Positions 1-7,327 of a stretch of 64,000 bases of DNA are shown here, in pieces (position 1 is the stretch's first letter; each line of letters starts with the position of its first letter). This DNA is from Bacillus sp. AFS006103 (GTDB lineage: Bacteria; Bacillota; Bacilli; Bacillales; Cytobacillaceae): positions 67,142 through 131,141 of the forward strand of contig NTXX01000036.1 in the NCBI GenBank assembly GCA_002559145.1. The letters are read 5' to 3'. The notes below the pieces were generated by a model. It was not told the origin of the DNA. It saw only the letters and a list, made by a program, of their open reading frames with translations, and made no database searches. A program made the position numbers and the translations under genes.

Positions 1-104
1 CGGCTTGCGATACAAATCTCTTCAAATACCTCACTGTTTTGAACACATTTATGAATGGCAACAGATGCCACGCCGCCTGCCCCGATTATAAGTGCTTTTC
101 CCAT
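1..104 (-). CDS. Saccharopine dehydrogenase family protein, 5' end only (carboxynorspermidine synthase-like)
   Basis: Only the first 34 codons lie in the window; the gene runs off the left edge. The N-terminus MGKALIIGAGGVASVAIHKC carries a GxGGxxS/A Rossmann nucleotide-binding loop at residues 7-13. The following text resembles saccharopine dehydrogenase / carboxynorspermidine synthase proteins, which reductively condense an amine with aspartate semialdehyde in polyamine synthesis. An AGGAG-type ribosome-binding site lies just upstream of the ATG at 104. The Rossmann motif is seen directly; the family is recognised from the N-terminal pattern; the exact substrate is not determinable. Confidence 0.7.
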   Translation of the reverse strand, partial: MGKALIIGAGGVASVAIHKCVQNSEVFEEICIAS

Positions 105-818
105 TTTCTTATCTCCTAACTAATAGAATTTTTGATAAAGCAAAGAGGATTCCATAACAATATAACGATGATCGAACGATGAAGACGAAAGTCATAACCT
201 CTTTAAAGCAGCTGCAACACAACAAAAAAAGCAAGTGTAAAAACGCAAACCTGCGCACCACACTTGCTTTAGATATAATCATCAATATTAAAAAGCATAA
301 GAATACCGTAATAGAAATCATACACTAATACGATAAATGTCCTTAAAGGATTAGTAAGGAAGCTTAATAATATTCAAAATATATCATAATAGGATCAGAG
401 TCTATATAGCAAATAATCACTTTTACTACTCTTATTGACCGTTTCACAAGTTGTGTGCAATATGCACTGGTTGTAAAGTAACCAACTTATAAAATTTGAG
501 CTTCTAACTCAATCAATAAGGCAACTAAAGTTGCCATTCGGCATTTGACCCGGCTGTCCGTATGGCCTTAACTTCGTAAACGAAGTGGTCAAAAATTATC
601 TGCTTGGAAAGATCCAGATATATTGAATATTAGCTTTCCAATTTACGCACTTTCTATAGTATCAGTAACAAACATAAATGGCAATATGCAAAATAAAAAA
701 AATGTCGGAAAATATTAGGGAATCAAAAAAAGCCCTTGGGAAGGTTGAACAGTTCTATCGGCGCGTTTTTGAAACAACCGTATAAAAGTTCTGAGTGGGA
801 CAAACATAAGGAAGATGG
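105..818. other. Long intergenic region, no gene seen
   Basis: About 700 bases separate the divergent genes at 1-104 and 819-1859. It is AT-rich and shows no convincing coding frame. Its only notable content is a block of small hairpins around 465-590, described separately. Promoters for both flanking genes must lie here, but none is clear enough to call. Confidence 0.6.
515..595. ncRNA. Possible structured RNA element of unknown class
   Basis: Two perfect 6-bp hairpins flank a GC-richer core: GGCAACTAAAGTTGCC at 520-535 and ACTTCGTAAACGAAGT at 571-586. Both have the loop TAAA on the + strand (TTTA on the - strand). The core 536-570 includes CCCGGCTG and TATGGCC. A third weak hairpin (GGTT/AACC) lies at about 470-485. 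I could not match it to a riboswitch class. The strand is undetermined: it could lead the exporter gene on + or the gene at 1-104 on -. Confidence 0.3.
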
Positions 819-1859
819 ATGGCTGAAAGGAAGAAGATCAACATGAAGAAGAAAAACTTAGAAAGTAAAACAGCCTTGGTCTGGAAAATGGCTATTGCTT
901 CAGCAATTTCTTGGGAATTAGCAAAATTAGTGGGCTCTGATCACCCATATTTAGCACCCATTTCTGTTGTTCTTTGTTTGCAAACTACGATAGATCAGTC
1001 GATTCGGTATTCTTTTCACCGTATGGTAGGAACGGCTATTGGTATCATTTTATCGGCTAGTCTTGTTAGTCACTTAGATATGAATGGTTGGATATTGGGT
1101 CTTTTAATATTAGGAGGAGCCTTTATTGCTAAGTGGTTAAAATTAGATGAAACGGTTATACATCAGGTAGCTCTCACTATTGTTTTGATATTTACTTTTG
1201 AAAGAAAATCTAAGGATTATGCATTTGATCGGATAGTGGATACGATGATTGGGATAGTGGTGGCTATATTGATTCACATGTTTTTATTCCCGCCAGACTT
1301 TACAAAGAAGGCAGCAAAATCTTTAGAAAAATTATCAGGTCAACTCTCAGAAATCCTTAGTGAACTTTCCAATTGGATCCAAGTCGAATGGGGACAAGAA
1401 AAAGGGAACATCATAGAGAACAAAATAAATCAATTTTTGCAGGAGTTACATTCTACAAAGGATATATTAAGTACAGCAACCAATAGTTTGAAATTTAATC
1501 CTTTTGGCAAAAAGCATCATTCCCTGCTTAATAATTATGATATGGAGCTCAAAAAGATGAGCAAATGCTATGATTATATTTCGACCATAGTAACGACCTT
1601 AAAGGAATGGGAAAAGGAAGGACACTTATCTTCAACAGATCAAAAGGAGGCCGGCACTTACTTACAAACTATTAGTAAGTTTTTTGGAAACTTGAACGTT
1701 CTCCAGAAAGGTGAATTAAAAAAGGGAAATGATCCAGATATGCAGGGTTTACTCGACTTACTTCAGACCCAAATACGGACGAACTCGCAACCTGGTTATC
1801 CAGTGTATAGGGATTCCTTCCAGTTAGAAACACAGAAATTATTAAAAAATTTATTATAA
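819..1859 (+). CDS. Aromatic acid exporter family (FUSC-like) membrane protein
   Basis: This 346-residue protein begins with a cluster of hydrophobic segments over about residues 20-160 (for example WKMAIASAISWELAKLVG and IVVAILIHMFLFPP). A mainly hydrophilic, helical cytoplasmic half of about 185 residues follows. That arrangement and the early ...DHPYLAPISVVLCLQ motif are typical of the FUSC / aromatic acid exporter family of Bacillus (YqjA-like). Members are proposed to export aromatic or related organic acids. An internal ATG at 843 is an alternative start; the ATG at 819 has AGGAAG only four bases upstream. It is monocistronic and followed by a terminator. Substrate unknown. Confidence 0.75.
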   Translation: MAERKKINMKKKNLESKTALVWKMAIASAISWELAKLVGSDHPYLAPISVVLCLQTTIDQSIRYSFHRMVGTAIGIILSASLVSHLDMNGWILGLLILGGAFIAKWLKLDETVIHQVALTIVLIFTFERKSKDYAFDRIVDTMIGIVVAILIHMFLFPPDFTKKAAKSLEKLSGQLSEILSELSNWIQVEWGQEKGNIIENKINQFLQELHSTKDILSTATNSLKFNPFGKKHHSLLNNYDMELKKMSKCYDYISTIVTTLKEWEKEGHLSSTDQKEAGTYLQTISKFFGNLNVLQKGELKKGNDPDMQGLLDLLQTQIRTNSQPGYPVYRDSFQLETQKLLKNLL

Positions 1860-1867
1860 ATTTGTAT

Positions 1868-1909
1868 AGACCAAGACGCAACATTTTTTCTTTGACGTTT
1901 GGTCTTTTT
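1868..1909 (+). terminator. Rho-independent terminator
   Basis: AGACCAAG pairs with the TTTGGTCT arm (8 bp with one G-U), followed by a T-run. It lies 8 bases after the exporter stop codon. Confidence 0.6.
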
Positions 1910-1944
1910 CCTATTGTCCCTCCTCTGAAAACTCCAGTTTATTT

Positions 1945-2049
1945 CTAAGCACATGCACATACTGCCTTGATATCACAACACATCTCATAACACCTAATGA
2001 GGATTTCCTCTTCCAGTTCTTTTTGTATCTCTACAATTGAAACTTTCAT
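1945..2049 (-). pseudogene. LytTR-family regulator N-terminal remnant (34 codons)
   Basis: The minus strand encodes a short frame starting MKVSIVEIQKELEEEILIRC and ending after 34 codons. The opening resembles the N-terminus of stand-alone LytTR DNA-binding proteins (acidic EEE run followed by I-x-R-C). After about 25 residues the similarity is lost in a cysteine-rich tail and stop. A GGGAGG lies only two bases before the ATG. I read it as the stump of a lost LytTR regulator gene; a genuine micropeptide cannot be excluded. Confidence 0.4.
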
Positions 2050-2092
2050 ATCCTCCCTTGTTTAAAAAGTGCAATTGCAATAGTGTATCTTA

Positions 2093-2109
2093 TGTAAGTT
2101 TTGTTTACA
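2093..2109. promoter_or_regulatory. TnrA/GlnR-type nitrogen box
   Basis: TGTAAGTTTTGTTTACA fits the consensus TGTNA-N7-TNACA at every defined position. It lies about 130 bases upstream of the putative -35 of the AmiS/UreI-nucleoside transporter unit. A nitrogen-control site fits a channel for amides or urea. The match is seen; binding is inferred. Confidence 0.55.
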
Positions 2110-2240
2110 TTTTTTCAAATTAAATATTACAAAATTTCACTCTTATTCAAAAACTTTTATAAAAAATCTCATGAAATATATGGAAATGGACATTTTTAAG
2201 GGGATTGGAAAAAAATAATTTACATTTTTTCATAAGTGTT

Positions 2241-2270
2241 TTAACATTTGTTCAAAAGATGTGTTATATT
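2241..2270 (+). promoter_or_regulatory. Putative sigma-A promoter of the amiS/ureI-nupC unit
   Basis: TTAACA at 2241-2246 and TATATT at 2265-2270 are 18 bases apart (17 if TTATAT is used). A cre-like site follows at 2296-2309. Confidence 0.45.
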
Positions 2271-2295
2271 ATTTACGTGTTTTAGAAATTAGAGA

Positions 2296-2309
2296 TGGAA
2301 GCGTTCACT
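2296..2309. promoter_or_regulatory. Candidate CcpA cre site
   Basis: TGGAAGCGTTCACT matches 12 of 14 positions of TGWAARCGYTWNCW. It sits about 26 bases downstream of the -10 element, where CcpA usually represses as a roadblock. This would give carbon control on top of the upstream nitrogen box. Confidence 0.45.
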
Positions 2310-2323
2310 TAGTCCTGTTTGTG

Positions 2324-2365
2324 AAGGAGGGAAAGTTGTGAAAAAATCTTTTCACAACAATTAAT
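2324..2365 (+). promoter_or_regulatory. Leader with a hairpin between the Shine-Dalgarno and the start codon
   Basis: The Shine-Dalgarno AAGGAGGG (2324-2331) is 34 bases from the ATG at 2366, too far for normal initiation. Between them lies a perfect 10-bp hairpin, GTTGTGAAAA / TTTTCACAAC with a 4-base loop (2335-2358). Folding it out leaves about 10 bases between the Shine-Dalgarno and the ATG. The same stretch also encodes an 8-codon leader ORF (GTG at 2338, stop at 2362-2364) ending one base before the ATG, so translational coupling is the alternative reading. Confidence 0.5.
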
Positions 2366-3013
2366 ATGGGGTTTGTTGGTTTATTTCTTTCAGGTGCAGT
2401 ATTATTTCTTAACAGTCTCATGCTGTTAGGAAAAGCAGAGGCAAAAAGTGTGGGGATATTTAATCTTTTCATAGGAACGATTCAAATAATCATCCCATTT
2501 AACTTAATCATTGTTTCGGGTCAAGATCATTGGGAGCTTTATAATGATGCATCTATATTCTTATTTGGGTTAACTTATTTATATGTTGGCTTCAATATAT
2601 GGAAGGGGTTTGAAGGCAGCGGGCTTGGTTGGTTCAGTCTTTGGGTTGCTATTATTGGAATTATATATACTTTTACATCTATTATTCACTTTCATGATGT
2701 TGTCAATGCACTAACATGGGGCATGTGGTCATTTTTATGGTTTCTGTTCTTTTTATCAAATGCACTAGGTAAGAAAATCGACCATTATATTGGGAAAGTT
2801 GCATTTGTTCAGTCGTGGGTAACGTTGACCATTCCGTCGCTCCTTTACTTTTTAGGTATCTGGAATACTCATATTGTTCATCAAATTTGGACTAGCGTAT
2901 TAATCCTAGCCATTGTCTATTTTGTTGTTAGTTTTTACAGATTGAAGTTTTCGGATCAAAACGATAATATCGGTCAAGAAATTCAAGAAATCCATCCTCT
3001 GGAGGTAAAATAA
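2366..3013 (+). CDS. AmiS/UreI family transporter
   Basis: The 215-residue protein is almost wholly hydrophobic, with about six or seven membrane segments. It opens with MGFVGLFLSGAVLFLNSLML and contains the W-rich middle (ALTWGMWSFLWFLFFL) typical of AmiS/UreI proteins. Family members pass urea or short-chain amides across the inner membrane. The short polar tail (about residues 193-215) is probably cytoplasmic. It is the first gene of a two-gene unit with the nucleoside transporter that starts one base after its stop. No urease or amidase gene is nearby. The upstream nitrogen box supports a nitrogen-source role; the substrate is inferred only from the family. Confidence 0.75.
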   Translation: MGFVGLFLSGAVLFLNSLMLLGKAEAKSVGIFNLFIGTIQIIIPFNLIIVSGQDHWELYNDASIFLFGLTYLYVGFNIWKGFEGSGLGWFSLWVAIIGIIYTFTSIIHFHDVVNALTWGMWSFLWFLFFLSNALGKKIDHYIGKVAFVQSWVTLTIPSLLYFLGIWNTHIVHQIWTSVLILAIVYFVVSFYRLKFSDQNDNIGQEIQEIHPLEVK

Positions 3014-3014
3014 T

Positions 3015-4190
3015 ATGTCAATCTTAATCGCAATCATTGGTATCCTAGTTCTAGTAGGTATTGCTTGGTTGATGTCCAACGATAAGAAAAACATCAACTA
3101 TCGTGCAGTTGGTATCATGGCAGCCGTTCAGTTGTTTATCGCTTGGTTTATGCTCAATACTTCAATCGGTCAAAAAGTTCTGCACCAGATCGTAAATGGC
3201 TTTAATAAAGTTCTTTCTTTCGGTAATGACGGGATCTCATTCGTATTCGGTGATCTTGCAGGAAAGAATTTATTCTTTGTAAATGTTCTTATGATGATTG
3301 TATTCGTAACAGCTCTTCTAGGTATCTTAACTTATTCAAGAATATTACCATTAGCTATTAAATACATTGGTGGTGCCGTAAGTAAAATAACAGGTCTACC
3401 GAAAGTGGAATCATTTGTTGCGGTGAATTCTATGGTATTTGGTGATACTTCTGCTATCCTTTCTGTTAAATCATTCATTCCTAGCCTTTCTGGTAATCGC
3501 TTGTTTGTTGTTGTTACATCTTCACTTGTTGCGGTAAGTTGTTCCATCTTAGGTGCTTACATGCAAATGATTCCTGCGGAGTTCGTATTGGTGGCGTTAC
3601 CAATTAACGTATTCTCAGGACTTATCCTATCAACGATCGTATGTCCCGTTCGTAAAGAAGAAGATGAAGAAATCGACATTAAAGGAATGATTCCTGAGAA
3701 ATCTCTTTTTGAAGCAATCGGCAACTGGACATTGCTCGGTGGAAAGACGGCTTTAATCGTAGGCGCTATGCTTATCACTTATGTAGGATTGATCGCAGCA
3801 GTTAACTGGATTTTTACTTCAATCTTCGGAATCTCTTTCACTGGTGTACTTGGATATGTATTCGCACCAATTGCTTGGATTATGGGTATTCCTTCAAATG
3901 AGATTGTTAAAGCTGGCTCAGTCATGGGTACCAAGGTAGCCGCTAACGAGTTCGTCGCTATGTTAGACTTCATGAAAATGATCCCTCACTTGGCTCCGAA
4001 GACTGTTGGGATCGTCTCAGGATTCTTAGTATCATTTGCTAACTTCTCTTCCATTGGAATCATTTTAGGAACTGTACAAGCTATTAATAATGAAAAAGCG
4101 AGTGAGTTAGCTAAAGTTGGTTTAAAGGTATTGTTAGTTGCAACAATGGGATCAGTCTTAACGGGAACTATCATTGGTTTGTTCCTATAA
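3015..4190 (+). CDS. nupC: NupC-type concentrative nucleoside transporter
   Basis: This 391-residue protein has the three-part build of the CNT family. The N-terminal membrane helices are in residues 1-60. The central gate and core domain includes the motif VESFVAVNSMVFGDTSA at about residues 135-150. The C-terminal core carries GTKVAANEFVAMLDF at about 299-313. CNT proteins import nucleosides with protons or sodium. GGAGG overlaps the end of the preceding gene and fixes the ATG, so the two are co-transcribed and probably coupled. Nucleosides as carbon and nitrogen sources agree with the cre and TnrA-type boxes upstream. Confidence 0.88.
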   Translation: MSILIAIIGILVLVGIAWLMSNDKKNINYRAVGIMAAVQLFIAWFMLNTSIGQKVLHQIVNGFNKVLSFGNDGISFVFGDLAGKNLFFVNVLMMIVFVTALLGILTYSRILPLAIKYIGGAVSKITGLPKVESFVAVNSMVFGDTSAILSVKSFIPSLSGNRLFVVVTSSLVAVSCSILGAYMQMIPAEFVLVALPINVFSGLILSTIVCPVRKEEDEEIDIKGMIPEKSLFEAIGNWTLLGGKTALIVGAMLITYVGLIAAVNWIFTSIFGISFTGVLGYVFAPIAWIMGIPSNEIVKAGSVMGTKVAANEFVAMLDFMKMIPHLAPKTVGIVSGFLVSFANFSSIGIILGTVQAINNEKASELAKVGLKVLLVATMGSVLTGTIIGLFL

Positions 4191-4210
4191 TTATTTAAAA
4201 ATGAAGATTT

Positions 4211-4268
4211 AAATCCTCTTTCTCACTTTATTTACCTAATGTAAACAAAAGTGAGGAAGGGGATTTTT
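4211..4268 (+). terminator. Rho-independent terminator after nupC
   Basis: AAATCCTC-TTTCTCACTTT pairs with AAAGTGAG-GAAGGGGATTT, with one or two small irregularities, and is followed by seven T residues. Confidence 0.75.
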
Positions 4269-4402
4269 TTATGTTTTGGTGCCTTTTTGGTGCCTGACAT
4301 CAGTTGGTAAAAAGAAGCGCCCCTGTGCTTACAGAGTTTGACAAAAGCTTAATTTAGCAATAGTATCACATTAATTCGAACTTCGTTACAGGAGAGATAA
4401 AG

Positions 4403-4846
4403 ATGAAAATTTATGTAGATGCGGATGCTTGTCCGGTAAAAGATATTATTATTTTGGAAGGAAGGAATGCAGGGTTACCTGTTATCCTTGTGACGAGCTT
4501 TTCTCACTATTCTAATGCGGAGCAGCCTCAAGGAGTGGAAATCATATATGTTGACTCTGGAGCGGATGCGGCCGATTATCGGATTATGAAGCTGGCCCAA
4601 GCAAGGGATATTATAGTGACGCAAGATTATGGTCTTGCATCGCTGGGCTTAGCCAAAGGATGCATCGTTCTTCACCATAAAGGGTTTCGCTATACAAATG
4701 AAAATATTGATCAATTATTACAAACACGCTATTTAAGTGCCATGGCTCGAAAAAGTGGAAAACGAACTAAGGGACCGAAGCCTTTTACTGCAGAAGACCG
4801 GGAGCAATTTAGGCAACTATTTAAACAAGCAATTTTAAATCAATGA
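4403..4846 (+). CDS. YaiI/YqxD family protein (UPF0178)
   Basis: This 147-residue protein starts [13 protein letters not shown], the hallmark of the UPF0178 (YaiI/YqxD) family. Its acidic residues and the later [10 protein letters not shown] motif resemble PIN-like nuclease folds. The biochemical role of the family is not established. An AGGAGA lies 8 bases before the ATG. It appears as a single gene between the nucleoside unit and the AEC carrier, and 37 bases separate it from the next gene, so co-transcription is possible. Confidence 0.85.
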   Translation: MKIYVDADACPVKDIIILEGRNAGLPVILVTSFSHYSNAEQPQGVEIIYVDSGADAADYRIMKLAQARDIIVTQDYGLASLGLAKGCIVLHHKGFRYTNENIDQLLQTRYLSAMARKSGKRTKGPKPFTAEDREQFRQLFKQAILNQ

Positions 4847-4883
4847 AAAACCAAGATCCATCATAGAGGAGCGTACTTTTTTA

Positions 4884-5792
4884 ATGAATCAGGAATTTCT
4901 TTATATTATTATCATCATTGCCCTTGGGTACCTATTGAAGTGTTTAAATATTTTAAAAGAAAAAGATGGAGAAGTCATTTCAAAAATTATTTTTAAAATT
5001 TCCCTTCCGGCCTTAGTTCTTGTCACATTCGATTCTGTAAAAATAGAAACGTCATTAATTTTATTGCCAGTTATCGTCCTTATTTATGGCCTTATCACCG
5101 CCTGTCTAGGCTTATTGGTTTTTAAAAATGAGGAAAGGGAACTGAAAGGTTCTTTCCTGATGCTTTCCGGATTTAATGTAGGCTTATTTGCCTTTCCTTT
5201 AGTTTTTGCTATATGGGGGATGGAGGGATTAACCTATTTTAGTATGTTTGATGTCGGAACATCATTTGTAGTTTTTGGTATTGCCTATATTTTAGGAAGC
5301 TATTTTTCGGCAGAAGGTCTTAAACTTAAACCGATAGAAATTCTAAAAAAACTTGGCAAGTCGATTCCGTTAATGACCTACCTAATTGCCAGTATTTTAA
5401 ATTTTAGTCACATCCAATTACCGGATACGATTATTAATGTGGCAGGTACAATCTCTAAAGCCAATATGCCCTTATCCTTATTATTATTAGGACTTTATTT
5501 AAATTTTAAATTGGACAAACAATTTATTAAACCTATGTTGAAATTTTTAACCTTCCGATATGGTTTAGGTTTACTCTTTGGATTTGGTTTGTACCTATTC
5601 CTTCCTTACAATCAGATGTATCGATTCACGGTCTTAATCGGGCTGTTACTACCTGTTGCAGCATCCGCCTTAACCTTTGCCGTTGAATTTAAATACAGCG
5701 CCAGCAGCACCCGCTTAATCGCCACCATATCAAATATAACCATTTTAATTAGCATTGCCATATTATATACTTTTGCAAATTTTATTTTATAG
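4884..5792 (+). CDS. AEC family transporter
   Basis: The 302-residue protein has about ten hydrophobic segments with the family's inverted-repeat layout. The N-terminal half contains ISKIIFKISLPALVL and the C-terminal half LIGLLLPVAASALTFAVEF. Both are typical of auxin-efflux-carrier (AEC) proteins, which in bacteria carry organic acids such as malate. GAGGAGCG lies about 10 bases upstream of the start. A terminator follows. Direction and substrate of transport cannot be told from sequence. Confidence 0.82.
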   Translation: MNQEFLYIIIIIALGYLLKCLNILKEKDGEVISKIIFKISLPALVLVTFDSVKIETSLILLPVIVLIYGLITACLGLLVFKNEERELKGSFLMLSGFNVGLFAFPLVFAIWGMEGLTYFSMFDVGTSFVVFGIAYILGSYFSAEGLKLKPIEILKKLGKSIPLMTYLIASILNFSHIQLPDTIINVAGTISKANMPLSLLLLGLYLNFKLDKQFIKPMLKFLTFRYGLGLLFGFGLYLFLPYNQMYRFTVLIGLLLPVAASALTFAVEFKYSASSTRLIATISNITILISIAILYTFANFIL

Positions 5793-5831
5793 GGAAACTA
5801 TGGGAACAGTTCTTATTAAAAGAGTACTCAA

Positions 5832-5871
5832 ACCTAACAGGCACCTTAGCAGAAATAGTTAGGTGTTTTTT
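5832..5871 (+). terminator. Rho-independent terminator
   Basis: ACCTAAC pairs with GTTAGGT across a loop of about 19 bases and is followed by a run of six T residues. Confidence 0.6.
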
Positions 5872-5906
5872 CTTACAACTTTTTTAAAAAAAATGTTGCT
5901 TCTGAA

Positions 5907-5979
5907 ATTCGCTCATAGAACTACGAAATTCGCTCATTGAACCCCAATATTCGCTCATAGAACTATAAAATTCGCTCAT
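5907..5979. repeat. Tandem array, exact 21-bp period (4 copies)
   Basis: The core ATTCGCTCAT starts at 5907, 5928, 5949 and 5970, exactly 21 bases apart. The spacers are variable (TAGAACTACGA, TGAACCCCAAT, TAGAACTATAA). The reverse complement of the same core forms the array at 61051-61144. It is too short and uneven for a CRISPR, and no cas gene is present. Confidence 0.8.
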
Positions 5980-6129
5980 TTAAGAGATCAATCGACTAAT
6001 AGATGATGAATGTTCCACGATTGAAGTGTAATTTTACATAAAATCTCTATATTAATGATGGCCTTGTACAAAAGTGGGTACGTTGTCTATAGAATAAAAG
6101 CAGCCACACGGAAATCAGTTCATAAATGG

Positions 6130-6158
6130 ATGACGTTTCCACTTTTATTAAGTATAAT
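6130..6158 (+). promoter_or_regulatory. Putative sigma-A promoter of hprK
   Basis: ATGACG (weak -35) and a perfect TATAAT (6153-6158) are 17 bases apart. They lie about 40 bases upstream of the TTG start of the HPr kinase gene. Confidence 0.45.
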
Positions 6159-6195
6159 TCAACTATAGAAAGGCTTTTAGGACGGTGAATATAAG

Positions 6196-7131
6196 TTGAA
6201 AAAAATTACAGTCGAAGACTTGGTTCGGAAGTTTTCATTGAAAGTTGTAACTGGGGAAAATCAACTGCAGAAAATGATTACACAATCACGGGTGCATCGC
6301 CCTGGCCTGGAATTTGTTGGCCATTTTGATTTTTTTCCAATGGAACGAGTTCAAATTCTAGGAAAAAAGGAAATTACCTACTTACATAAGTTAACGAAAG
6401 AGGAACGGAAAATCCGAATTGGAAATATCGTTCACTATCACCCGCCATGTTTTATTGTGACGGCTGGTGAAGAGGGACTTACCTATTTAACGCACCATTG
6501 TGTTGAACAAGGGATCCCGTTGTTACTAACAAACAAGGTGGAGACAACTTCAGAGTTTATCCCTAAATTGGATGCGTATTTGGTGAAGGAATTAGCACCA
6601 GAAATGACGGTTCATGGCGTTTGTATGAATGTGTCCGGCATCGGGATTTTACTCCGCGGTAATTCAGGGGTAGGGAAAAGCGAAACAGCACATACGCTAA
6701 TTCTTCGAGGACACCGGCTCGTTTCTGATGATATTGTTGTCCTGAAGAAGCTTGGCCCGCAAACCATTCTCGGTACACATGATGAAAAAGCTAAAGAATT
6801 TTTGGCGCTTCGCAGTATTGGGCTGCTAAACGTGGTTCGCTTATACGGGCGCAAGGCTTTTCAAGATGAATCACGAATTGTGCTTGATATCCATTTAACG
6901 AAATGGCAAAAAGATGACTTGAATAATGAATTGGACCAGGACCCTCAATATATAGAATATATGGGTGTTAAGATTCCATCGATCGAAATCCAACTCCAGC
7001 CTGGACGTGATGTGGCGGGTTTAATTGAGGCAGCAGCAAATAATTGGTATCTAAGGCAACAAGGCTACAGCGCAGCAGAAGAGTTCATGAGCAGGATTGA
7101 AGCGGATATTTCGAATTCTGATTTGAAATAA
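6196..7131 (+). CDS. hprK: HPr kinase/phosphorylase (solitary locus)
   Basis: This 311-residue enzyme phosphorylates or dephosphorylates Ser46 of HPr, the signal for CcpA-mediated catabolite repression. It has an N-terminal domain (about 1-130), the conserved His140, a Walker A loop GNSGVGKS at 155-162, tandem acids at 178-179, and the HprK signature LALRSIGLLNVVRLYG at 204-219. The start is TTG, with GGACGGTGA upstream. In Bacillus hprK normally sits beside lgt. Here it stands alone between an AEC carrier and a beta-alanine cluster, and its N-terminal third looks divergent. It may be a second, paralogous HPr kinase. Confidence 0.9.
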   Translation: MKKITVEDLVRKFSLKVVTGENQLQKMITQSRVHRPGLEFVGHFDFFPMERVQILGKKEITYLHKLTKEERKIRIGNIVHYHPPCFIVTAGEEGLTYLTHHCVEQGIPLLLTNKVETTSEFIPKLDAYLVKELAPEMTVHGVCMNVSGIGILLRGNSGVGKSETAHTLILRGHRLVSDDIVVLKKLGPQTILGTHDEKAKEFLALRSIGLLNVVRLYGRKAFQDESRIVLDIHLTKWQKDDLNNELDQDPQYIEYMGVKIPSIEIQLQPGRDVAGLIEAAANNWYLRQQGYSAAEEFMSRIEADISNSDLK

Positions 7132-7221
7132 CTATTAAAGTAGTAATTTGCAAAAAAACGGTCATGGAGAACCAAAAAATGTCCCTAACTTGATGCATTA
7201 AAGTGAAGTCATTAAAGATTA

Positions 7222-7257
7222 TCCCCCGCTGCTTCAGCATGATATCATAGCGGGGGA
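7222..7257. terminator. GC-rich hairpin between convergent genes
   Basis: TCCCCCGCT and AGCGGGGGA form a perfect 9-bp stem around an 18-base loop, between the ends of hprK and mmsA. No good T-run follows on either strand, so it may be a degenerate bidirectional terminator or simply a stable hairpin. Confidence 0.4.
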
Positions 7258-7327
7258 CTGACCCTAATGTCGAGCATCTTGTCGAATGAATTGACATTTC
7301 TCGGGGGTGTGACAGGCATTGACTGTA

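Noticed and set aside
5907..5979. Possible CRISPR array
   Set aside because: The repeat core is only about 10 bases with 11-base spacers, and no cas genes are present in the window.
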